Assembly (NCBI RefSeq): GCF_900606115.1
Contig: NZ_UWPJ01000023.1
Span: 248,001-312,000 of the forward strand
Reading direction: 5' to 3'
DNA from: Pigmentiphaga humi
GTDB lineage: Bacteria > Pseudomonadota > Gammaproteobacteria > Burkholderiales > Burkholderiaceae_B
DNA length: 64,000 nucleotides
Shown here: one piece after another, positions 7,921 to 14,645 of the stretch
Layout of the letters: every line of letters starts with the position of its first letter
Position numbering within the stretch: position 1 is the stretch's first letter
Translations under genes and position numbers: made by a program
The notes under the pieces: generated by a model
The model's input: only the letters and a program-made list of their open reading frames with translations
The model's database searches: none
Told to the model about the DNA's origin: nothing

Positions 7921-9183
7921 CTAGACCTCCATCAGCTTGCGCCAGTATGCATACATGCCGCGCAGGACGTTCTCGGTGATGGTATGCGTCGAGTCGCTCC
8001 AGTCGCGGCCTCCTTGTTCGGCGATCGTCGCCCGGTTCCGGTCGCCGGCATCGTAGGACTCCTGACAGAATTCGAGCACTTCGCCGTCGTCCGCCGAAAC
8101 GTAGCCGGCCGGGCCGAACATGTTGGCCTGGCGCAGGCGGCGGGTTTCCAGGTCCGGCGTATCGTCCTCGAAGCCGAAGTGCGTCCAGACGAAGTCGAAT
8201 TTCCCCGTGCCGCGCGGGATGATCTGCCGCATCGACATGCTGTTGGACTGCTGCTGCACGATCAGGTTGGGAAAGAGCGTCAGCATGACGACCGTGGGGC
8301 CGTTCCACCATTGCTCGCGTTCGATATCGATGATGCGCTCGTCGTGCAGGCGCATGTCGTCCTTGAAGCTGTGCAGGCCCTGGCTGACGTCGCCTTTGCC
8401 CGTGTCCGCCCGCGTCGAGGCCATCGCGCCGTGGCGCCCGTGCGCGTCCATCAGGATGTTCGATTTCTGGTCCCCCCGGATCAGGCCGAACATCAGGAAC
8501 CAGGTATGCAGGAGCCCGACGTGGTAGGGGTCCTTGATGTTCTCTTGCATCAGTTTCCAGTTGCCGGGGATGCGCTGACGGGCATGCCCGTGGATTTTCA
8601 GCTTGCGGCCGTCGAAGGTCCGGTCGAAGTAGGGGAGGATCCGCGGCCCGAGGTAGTCTTCCAGGGATTCGATGTCGTGGGCGAACGAGGCGAAGATCAC
8701 GCCGTTGCGGACGGCGACGTTCAGCTTGTTCAGTCCATGCTCGGCAGGCTTGAAATCCGCGGGCATGCCGCCGCGGATCTCGCCGTTCTTCTTGAGGCCG
8801 CGGCGGAACGGCACGCCGGCCAGGTTGCCCTTCAGGTCATAGGTCCATTGGTGGTAGGGGCACAGGAATTCTTTGACGTTTCCGGTCCGCTCCCGGCAGA
8901 ATGCGGCGCCGCGGTGCGCGCAGATGTTCTCCACCGCGCTGATCGAGCCGTCGTCGGTCCTGGCGACGATGACCGATCGTTCTCCTACCCACGTGCGCTT
9001 GTAGTCGCCGGCGTGGGGAATCTCCGCTTCGAGGCCGACGTAGCTCCAGTGCTTGCCGTAGAAGATCCGGTCGAGTTCCCGGTGGTACAGCGCCTCGTCG
9101 GTATAAACCCAGAAGGGAATCCTGCTGTAGCCTTCGCCTTCCCATCTCGGGACGGGGAGGGCCTGAATGGGCTCCATGTTCAT
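7921..9183 (-). CDS. Ring-hydroxylating oxygenase large (alpha) subunit, salicylate-5-hydroxylase (NagG)-like
   Basis: 420 residues. The N-terminal Rieske domain has C88-H90 (ICAHRG) and C108-H111 (CPYHQW). The catalytic domain has the mononuclear-iron region QENIKDPYHVGLLHTW, with the bridging D218 and ligands H221 and H226. From memory, long stretches match NagG, the large subunit of salicylate 5-hydroxylase, which turns salicylate into gentisate. The ATG at 9183 has a GGAG eight bases upstream and is preferred over an in-frame start 72 bp further out. The neighbours fit: a small subunit right behind it, a divergent NahR-like regulator and a Rieske ferredoxin at 10389. A ferredoxin reductase and a gentisate dioxygenase are absent from the window, so the true substrate could be a substituted salicylate. 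Confidence 0.85.
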   Translation of the reverse strand: MNMEPIQALPVPRWEGEGYSRIPFWVYTDEALYHRELDRIFYGKHWSYVGLEAEIPHAGDYKRTWVGERSVIVARTDDGSISAVENICAHRGAAFCRERTGNVKEFLCPYHQWTYDLKGNLAGVPFRRGLKKNGEIRGGMPADFKPAEHGLNKLNVAVRNGVIFASFAHDIESLEDYLGPRILPYFDRTFDGRKLKIHGHARQRIPGNWKLMQENIKDPYHVGLLHTWFLMFGLIRGDQKSNILMDAHGRHGAMASTRADTGKGDVSQGLHSFKDDMRLHDERIIDIEREQWWNGPTVVMLTLFPNLIVQQQSNSMSMRQIIPRGTGKFDFVWTHFGFEDDTPDLETRRLRQANMFGPAGYVSADDGEVLEFCQESYDAGDRNRATIAEQGGRDWSDSTHTITENVLRGMYAYWRKLMEV

Positions 9184-9261
9184 GCGTGTGCTCCAGGTCG
9201 GTGGTTCAGGCGCATGATCCCCCCGCCCGGCCCGTGGACCAATAAAGCCGCACAAATGTAC

Positions 9262-9282
9262 GATATCACCTCAATGAATATC
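9262..9282. promoter_or_regulatory. LysR-type operator, GATAT-N11-ATATC
   Basis: GATAT (9262-9266) and ATATC (9278-9282) form a perfect dyad with an 11-base centre, containing the T-N11-A core typical of LysR boxes. It lies between the divergent oxygenase and NahR-like genes and ends one base before the GGAGG of the regulator. This fits autorepression of the regulator and effector-dependent activation of the oxygenase genes. Confidence 0.6.
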
Positions 9283-9293
9283 CGGAGGCGGCC

Positions 9294-10247
9294 ATGGACC
9301 TGCGCGACGTCGACTTGAATCTCCTGCTCGTGTTCGCCGAGCTGATGCAGGAAGGAAGCGTATCGAAGGCGGCCGACAGCCTGGGCATGTCCCAGCCCGG
9401 CATGAGCAACGCGTTGAACCGCCTCAGGGCGCTATTGGGAGACGAGCTGCTTACCCGCACCGGACGCGGCATGCAGCCCACGCCTTACGCCGAGCGCCTG
9501 TCCGGCCCCGTCAGCGAGGCGCTGAGGCTATTGCACGATGCGATCAATTTCGAAATGACATTCGAGCCGGAATCGAGCACGCGCAATTTCACCATCGCCA
9601 TGACGGACATCGGCGAGATCGATTTTCTTTCGAATCTGATGCGTATGCTGGGAACCGTGGCGCCCCGGGTTTCCATCAGCACGGTGCGCAAGGACGCCGC
9701 CAATCTCAAGGACGAACTGGAAGCGGGGGCGGTCGATCTCGCCGTGGGATGGCTGCCGGACCTCAATGCCGGGATCTTCCAGCGCCGCCTGGCGTCCAGC
9801 CAGTACGTCTGTACGTTCAGGAAGGGGCATCCGCTCGACAAGGGACCGATCTCGCTGGACGAGTTCAGCCGCGCCGACCACGTCGTGGTGATAGCCGCCA
9901 ACACGGGCCACATGATGGCGGAACAGGAACTGGAGCGTCTCGGCATACGCCGGAACGTGAGGCTGCGCATTCCGCATTTCTCCGCCGTGGGCCATATCCT
10001 CGGCGAGACGGACCTGGTGGCGACGCTGCCGGGCCGCCTCGTGAACCGCAGCATGCTGCCTTTCGAGCTGGCCTGGTCGCCTTTGCCCATCGGTCTGGAC
10101 CCCATTCCCCTGAACGTATTCTGGTCCGCCAAATACCACCGCGACCCGGCCAATCAGTGGCTGCGCAAGATGATGTTCGATAGCTTCGACGCAAGGGTGC
10201 CGCGCTTGCCGCCGGCGCTGGCGGTGCCCGCGGCCTTCCCGGGCTGA
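9294..10247 (+). CDS. LysR-family regulator, NahR/NagR-like (salicylate-type effector)
   Basis: 317 residues. The start (MDLRDVDLNLL), the effector-domain motif AMTDIGEIDF and the stretch HFSAVGHILGETDLVAT closely follow NahR, the salicylate-responsive activator of naphthalene and salicylate genes. The helix-turn-helix lies at about 18-41 (GSVSKAADSLGMSQPGMSNA). The gene is divergent from the salicylate-5-hydroxylase-like genes with a LysR box between them, so it very probably activates them in response to a hydroxybenzoate. The start at 9294 has a strong GGAGG. The tail after about residue 300 is longer than in NahR and rich in Pro/Ala. Confidence 0.85.
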   Translation: MDLRDVDLNLLLVFAELMQEGSVSKAADSLGMSQPGMSNALNRLRALLGDELLTRTGRGMQPTPYAERLSGPVSEALRLLHDAINFEMTFEPESSTRNFTIAMTDIGEIDFLSNLMRMLGTVAPRVSISTVRKDAANLKDELEAGAVDLAVGWLPDLNAGIFQRRLASSQYVCTFRKGHPLDKGPISLDEFSRADHVVVIAANTGHMMAEQELERLGIRRNVRLRIPHFSAVGHILGETDLVATLPGRLVNRSMLPFELAWSPLPIGLDPIPLNVFWSAKYHRDPANQWLRKMMFDSFDARVPRLPPALAVPAAFPG

Positions 10248-10388
10248 ATCAACCGCGCCGGAATCCGCGGCGGGGACGGTTCTGCCGTGCATCTATTGCG
10301 GCCAGCAATACTGACCATTCACCGCAGGGCATTATCAGCAGCGGGCGGCTCGCTTAAGATCGCGGCAACGAATCTGAGGAGCTTGTCC

Positions 10389-10709
10389 ATGACTGACCGT
10401 TGGGTCGATATCGCCGCACGCAGCGAACTTCCGGACGACGATGTCGTAGCCGTGAGAGCGGAGGGAGTCGAGATCGCTCTCTACGACGTCGGCGGAGAGG
10501 TATTCGCCACCGACAATATCTGTACGCACGGCAATGCCCGGCTTTGCGACGGGTTCCTGGAGGAAGGCGAGATCGAGTGCCCGCTGCACCAGGGCCGGTT
10601 CGACGTGCGTACGGGGAAGGCGCTTTGCGCGCCATTGACGCAGGACGTCCGCACCTTTCCCGCCAAAGTGGACGGCGAACGGATATGGGTGCTGTTTCGT
10701 GATGCATGA
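10389..10709 (+). CDS. Rieske-type [2Fe-2S] ferredoxin
   Basis: 106 residues, the usual size of a Rieske ferredoxin for aromatic-ring oxygenases. The cluster ligands are C45-H47 (ICTHGN) and C64-H67 (CPLHQG). The start at 10389 is set by GAGGAG seven bases upstream. It carries electrons from a reductase to the terminal oxygenase, here most likely the alpha/beta pair at 7436-9183. It follows the NahR-like gene on the same strand, 141 bp away, so it may have its own promoter. No NAD(P)H:ferredoxin reductase is present in the window; the cell must supply one from elsewhere. Confidence 0.88.
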   Translation: MTDRWVDIAARSELPDDDVVAVRAEGVEIALYDVGGEVFATDNICTHGNARLCDGFLEEGEIECPLHQGRFDVRTGKALCAPLTQDVRTFPAKVDGERIWVLFRDA

Positions 10710-10765
10710 GCGAACATAACGAATGAACGGCGCAGATTGCGCCCGGTTCGCAAAACCTCCCCGGC

Positions 10766-10771
10766 TATAAT
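10766..10771 (+). promoter_or_regulatory. Perfect TATAAT -10 box upstream of LysR gene
   Basis: TATAAT stands 35 bp before the ATG at 10807. I found no good -35 hexamer at 16-18 bp, so the promoter would be weak or activator-dependent. Just before it, GCGAAC (10710-10715) pairs with GTTCGC (10746-10751), enclosing a smaller GGCGC/GCGCC stem. This could end the ferredoxin transcript. Confidence 0.35.
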
Positions 10772-10806
10772 CCGCCCGTGTCTGGCTCTCACCGGAAGCC
10801 TCGTGC

Positions 10807-11745
10807 ATGGCCTCTTTCATTCCGCCGCTGAACGCGCTGCTTGCTTTCGAGGCGACGGCGCGCCATTTGAGCTTCACCAAGGCAGCCAATGAGCTGCACT
10901 TGACCCAGGCGGCGATCAGCCATCAGATCCGCGCGCTGGAGGACCGGCTCGGCACGACGCTGTTCGTGCGCGCCCGGGGCAAGATCGCATTGACTACGCC
11001 GGGGGCCGAGTATCTGGAGGCGATCAGCGGATTGCTGGTGGCGCTGTCCACCGCGACCGACCGGGCCAGCCAGGGCGGCAACGAGAACACGCTGACCGTC
11101 AGCTGTCTGCCGACTTTCGCCACCGAATGCCTGCTGCCCGCGCTGCCGGAATTCCGCGCCGCGTATCCCAGGTTGCGCATCCAGCTGTCGACCACGGCGG
11201 CTTTCGATGCTTTCCAGATCAATGCCTACGACGTCGCCATACGCTACGGCTCCGGCAAGTGGGACGGCGTGCGCAGCGACTGGCTGTGCGACGAATATTT
11301 CTTTCCCGTCATGGCGCCTTCCCTGATCCGGGGCCGGAGCGATCTCGGCGCGCAGGCCATCCTGAGCGATTCGGTATGGCTGCGCACCTATTTCACCTCG
11401 CTGTACGAAGACGACTGGCAGGAATGGCTGGCGGCGGCCGACCTGGCCGATCTGCAGCCGAGCATGGAACTGGGCATGCACATGCAGCTCACTTCGCTGG
11501 CCGGAGCGGTGGAGGGCTTGGGCGTCGTGATCGGGCGCACGCCGCTGGTGAACCGCGCGATGCGGCGCGAGGCGCTGGTCTCGCCGTTCGGGCCACGCTT
11601 GAAATCGAAGTCGGCCTATTACCTGGCGACGCCCGAGAGCCGCCATGCGCACCAGAAGGTGGCCTGTTTCCGCGACTGGCTGCTGGAGCGGGCCGAGCGG
11701 GATTGGCGGGCGGGTCCCGAAGCCCTGGCTGCCCATGCCAGATAG
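10807..11745 (+). CDS. LysR-family regulator, GcvA-type
   Basis: 312 residues. The N-terminus (PPLNALLAFEATARHLSF, then KAANELHLTQAAISHQI) is the classic start of the GcvA/AmpR-like LysR group, with the effector domain from about 92 onward. Its 3' end overlaps the AMP-dependent ligase gene by 11 bp, so the two are translationally coupled. The pair converges on the molybdenum-hydroxylase operon. Co-transcription with the ligase suggests that it senses an intermediate of that pathway; the target promoter has not been located. Confidence 0.88.
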   Translation: MASFIPPLNALLAFEATARHLSFTKAANELHLTQAAISHQIRALEDRLGTTLFVRARGKIALTTPGAEYLEAISGLLVALSTATDRASQGGNENTLTVSCLPTFATECLLPALPEFRAAYPRLRIQLSTTAAFDAFQINAYDVAIRYGSGKWDGVRSDWLCDEYFFPVMAPSLIRGRSDLGAQAILSDSVWLRTYFTSLYEDDWQEWLAAADLADLQPSMELGMHMQLTSLAGAVEGLGVVIGRTPLVNRAMRREALVSPFGPRLKSKSAYYLATPESRHAHQKVACFRDWLLERAERDWRAGPEALAAHAR

Positions 11746-13252
11746 TTTTGCCGACTTCGTCGAAGCCTGTCTGGCGCGCCGCGCCAGCCGGCAGCCGGAC
11801 AGGATCGCGCTGGCCGACGTGGCGAGCGGCGCGGCCCTGGACGGCCGTGCGCTGTATGCGCGCGTCGGCGAGGTGGCGCGTTCGCTGCCGCGCCGCGAAG
11901 GAGGGGACGTACCGCTTTACTTCCTGCCCTCGGCCAATGGCCTGGACAAGGTGGTGTTGTGGCTGGGCGCATGGATGGCCGGCGCGGCCGTGCTCAATAT
12001 CGATACCGAATTCCTGCCGTCGGACGTGGTGCGTACGCTGCTGGCCGCGGCCCGGCCGACCGCCGTGCTGTCGCTGGGGCCGGGCGGGGCCGACTACCTG
12101 CCGTTGTCGGAACGGCGCAGCGCCCTTCCCGCGGGTACGGTGCAGGTCAACTGCACCTCCGGCACGACCGGCATGCCCAAGCTGGTCTACCAATCGGCGG
12201 CGGCGTTGCGGCACAACGGCGAGGTCTCCGCCCGGCTGATGGCGCTGGACGAGGGCGAACCGTGCCTGGAAGTGCGCGGGATGAACTGGTATTCGGCGCA
12301 GATACTGAGCCTGATGCCGTTCCTGCTGCGCGATACGCAACTGCATGTGGCGGCGGGCTTCTCGGCATCGCGCCTGACGGGCTGGCTGGCCGACCGCGGC
12401 ATCCGCTTCATGCCCATGGTGCCCAGCATGGTGCGGATCATGCTGGGCATGGCGGACGCGCTGCCGTCGCTGACGCGGCTCTCCTGTAGCTCGTCGGAAT
12501 TGGCGGCGGATATCTGGGAACACGCCGAGCAGGCCTGGCAGGTGCCGCTGATCAATCTGTACGGCAGTTCCGAGCTGGGCTGGATGTGCGGCTCGAATGC
12601 GGCGTGCCGGCAGGTGGGCCGCGTGGGGTTTCCGATCGAAGGCGTGGGGGTCGAGCTGGCCCGGCCGGCCGGCGCGGCGCCCGATGCGCCGGGCCGCATT
12701 CTCGTTTCCAGTCCCTATGCGGCTCTGGCGACGCGGCTGGTGCACGAGAATGCGCTGCGGCCTTGTCCCGCGCCGGTGGATACGCAGGACGTCGGGCGCT
12801 TCGATGCAAGCGGCAGGCTGACCGTGCTGGGGCGGGCCGACGACATGATCCTGCGCGGCGGCGTGAACATTCATCCCGGCGAGATCGAGCGGCAGGTGGA
12901 AGGCATGGCGGGCGTGCGCCAGGCAGTGGTGTTCGGCGTGGAGGATGCCACCTACGGCGCCGTGGTTGGCTGCGCCTTCACCGGTACGCCCGGCCTGCAG
13001 GCCAATGATCTCGCCATCCAGTTGGCGACCCGGCTTCCGCCGGCCTGGCAGCCGGTCTACTGGTGGAAGCTGGAGAGCATCCCGCTCGGGGCGAACGGGA
13101 AAGTCTCGCGGCGCCTGCTCAGGCAGCAGTTGACGGAATCGCTTCCGCCACCGCTTGCACTTCGATCAGGGCGCCGAAATGCAGCGCGCCCACCGGCACT
13201 ACCGTGCGCGCGCAGCGATGCGCGCCCAGGCGCTCGCGGTACAGCCGATTGA
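11735..13252 (+). CDS. AMP-dependent acyl-/aryl-CoA synthetase-like ligase
   Basis: 505 residues of the ANL superfamily, which activates carboxylic acids with ATP and then usually forms a CoA thioester. Motifs in order are NCTSGTTGMPK (139-149, ATP P-loop), YGSSELG (aromatic/adenine motif), GRADDMILRGGVN from about 366 (hinge) and NGKVSR (catalytic Lys, about 455). The ATG at 11735 overlaps the end of the LysR gene, though its ribosome-binding site is weak. After about residue 462 the frame runs antisense through the ridA-like gene for 134 bp, giving a Pro/Arg/Ala tail that does not look like family sequence; a stop codon may have been lost. The likely substrate is an aromatic or branched acid made by the facing operon. 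Confidence 0.8.
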   Translation: MPDSFADFVEACLARRASRQPDRIALADVASGAALDGRALYARVGEVARSLPRREGGDVPLYFLPSANGLDKVVLWLGAWMAGAAVLNIDTEFLPSDVVRTLLAAARPTAVLSLGPGGADYLPLSERRSALPAGTVQVNCTSGTTGMPKLVYQSAAALRHNGEVSARLMALDEGEPCLEVRGMNWYSAQILSLMPFLLRDTQLHVAAGFSASRLTGWLADRGIRFMPMVPSMVRIMLGMADALPSLTRLSCSSSELAADIWEHAEQAWQVPLINLYGSSELGWMCGSNAACRQVGRVGFPIEGVGVELARPAGAAPDAPGRILVSSPYAALATRLVHENALRPCPAPVDTQDVGRFDASGRLTVLGRADDMILRGGVNIHPGEIERQVEGMAGVRQAVVFGVEDATYGAVVGCAFTGTPGLQANDLAIQLATRLPPAWQPVYWWKLESIPLGANGKVSRRLLRQQLTESLPPPLALRSGRRNAARPPALPCARSDARPGARGTAD

Positions 13253-13496
13253 ATTCGTCCCACAGCGTGATGTCCGACAGGTAGACGGTGCATTGCACGA
13301 GATGGGACAGGTCCAGCCCGCCTTCGGCCAGGATGGCTTCGATGCGCTCGAAGCAGGTGCCGAACTGGACGGCGAAGTCGCTGCCGCGGGCCAGGTCGGG
13401 CAGGACGCCGGACAAATAGACCAGATTGCCGGTTTGCACCGCGTAGGCGTAGTGGCCCGCCGGCGGCGCCAGGCGGCGGGGCTCCCAGGTTTTCAC
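13119..13496 (-). CDS. RidA/YjgF/UK114 family protein
   Basis: 125 residues with the family's trimeric fold pattern: GNLVYLSGVLPD in the first half and, near the end, ARTVVPVGALHFGALIEVQAVAEA, holding the conserved Arg that binds carboxylates. The usual LP after it is LH here. RidA proteins hydrolyse reactive enamine/imine intermediates; relatives in catabolic operons act as deaminases. A GTG start at 13496 is supported by the GTGA overlap with the coxG stop. It is the last gene of the nine-gene operon and its 3' end lies opposite the ligase gene. Its presence hints that the pathway makes a nitrogen-containing intermediate. Confidence 0.82.
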   Translation of the reverse strand: MKTWEPRRLAPPAGHYAYAVQTGNLVYLSGVLPDLARGSDFAVQFGTCFERIEAILAEGGLDLSHLVQCTVYLSDITLWDEFNRLYRERLGAHRCARTVVPVGALHFGALIEVQAVAEAIPSTAA

Positions 13497-14146
13497 GATC
13501 CGCTGCCCGAACCCAGGACGATGAAGGCGACCACCGCCACCGCGACCGCCGCGGCTGCGTACAGCCAGGCGCGATTGGGCTTGGAGGCCGCCGCAGGAGC
13601 GGAGGCGGCCGGGGCGGGTGCTGCCGGCGCGGGCGCTGCGGCAGCCGCCGGCGTTGCGGCGGGCTGGGGGGCTTGTTCCACATCGGCGCTGGGCGGCGCG
13701 GCGACCCGGGTAATGTGGGCATCGAGCCGCTGGAAGAACTCGTCGGCCATTTTCTTGGCAACGGCGTCGATCACGCGCGCGCCGACCTGGGCGAGCTTGC
13801 CGCCCACCTGGGCCTGGACCCGGTAGCTCAGCATCGTGCCGCCATCGGCGCCGTCGGCCAGGGCCACCGACGCGCTGCCCTTGCCGAAGCCGGCCGCGCC
13901 GCCCGAGCCGTTGAAGCCGAGGTCGTAGGAGGTGTCCGCGACCTTGTTCTGCAGCGCCAGGTCGCCCACGAAACGCGCCTTGATGAAGCCGACGGCGGCC
14001 ACCATGGCGACCTTGTAGCTGTCGGGGCCGGTCGCCTCGATGGATTCGCAGCCGGGAATGCAGGCCTTCAGGACCTCCGGGTCGTTCAGGCATTGCCAGA
14101 CCAGGGGCCGCGGGGCGGCGATCGGGCGTTCAGCAAGCATTTCCAT
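13493..14146 (-). CDS. CoxG / carbon-monoxide-dehydrogenase subunit G family protein, membrane-anchored
   Basis: 217 residues. The N-terminal 150 form a SRPBCC/START-like domain, beginning with the family's ERPIAAPRPLVWQCLNDPEVL and CIPGCESIE. Then comes a Pro/Ala-rich linker and a C-terminal hydrophobic helix (about 193-213) that would anchor it in the inner membrane. CoxG proteins accompany molybdenum hydroxylases and are thought to recruit the enzyme to the membrane, near its quinone electron acceptor. The ATG at 14146 follows a strong AAGGAGA; the stop overlaps the ridA-like start by 4 bp. The anchor supports a respiratory electron route for the hydroxylase. Confidence 0.83.
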   Translation of the reverse strand: MEMLAERPIAAPRPLVWQCLNDPEVLKACIPGCESIEATGPDSYKVAMVAAVGFIKARFVGDLALQNKVADTSYDLGFNGSGGAAGFGKGSASVALADGADGGTMLSYRVQAQVGGKLAQVGARVIDAVAKKMADEFFQRLDAHITRVAAPPSADVEQAPQPAATPAAAAAPAPAAPAPAASAPAAASKPNRAWLYAAAAVAVAVVAFIVLGSGSGS

Positions 14147-14159
14147 GCAATGTCTCTCC

Positions 14160-14645
14160 TTAGCGCGCGGACGCGATGCGTTCCGCAGCGAGCCGCACCG
14201 CGGCGATGATTTCGGGGTAGGTTCCGCACCGGCACAGGTTGCCGGCCAGGTAGTGCTCGATCTGCGCATTGGTGGGCGAGGGATGCAGGTCGAGCAGCTT
14301 GCGCGTCATCATGACGAAGCCGGGCGTGCAGAAACCGCACTGGAACGCGCCGGTGTCGATGAAGGCCTGCTGGATCGGATCGAGTTCGCCGTCCTGCTCG
14401 TGCGCCGCCTCGACCGTCTGCACGTCGCGGCCCTCGAGCTTCCAGGCCGGGCACAGGCAGCCCGAAGCAGGCTGGCCGTCGACGTAGATGGTGCAGCAGC
14501 CGCACAGGCCCTGGCCGCAGCTTTCGCGGGCGCCTTTCAGGCCGCAGCGGTTCAGCACGTCGATGGCGTTGTCGCGCACGTCCACATGGTGGCGCTGGGG
14601 CCGGCCATTGAGCTGGAACTGGATGTCGATGTGGTGGGTGCTCAT
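14160..14645 (-). CDS. Molybdenum hydroxylase small subunit, two [2Fe-2S] clusters
   Basis: 161 residues, typical of the iron-sulfur subunit of xanthine-oxidase-family enzymes. The plant-type cluster uses C43, C48, C51 and C63 (ESCGQGLCGCC then SGC). The second uses C103, C106, C138 and C140 (QCGFCTPGF and NLCRCG). It passes electrons from the molybdenum centre to FAD. The ATG overlaps the stop of the large-subunit gene by four bases (ATGA), and the coxG-like start lies 13 bp after its stop. Confidence 0.92.
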   Translation of the reverse strand: MSTHHIDIQFQLNGRPQRHHVDVRDNAIDVLNRCGLKGARESCGQGLCGCCTIYVDGQPASGCLCPAWKLEGRDVQTVEAAHEQDGELDPIQQAFIDTGAFQCGFCTPGFVMMTRKLLDLHPSPTNAQIEHYLAGNLCRCGTYPEIIAAVRLAAERIASAR

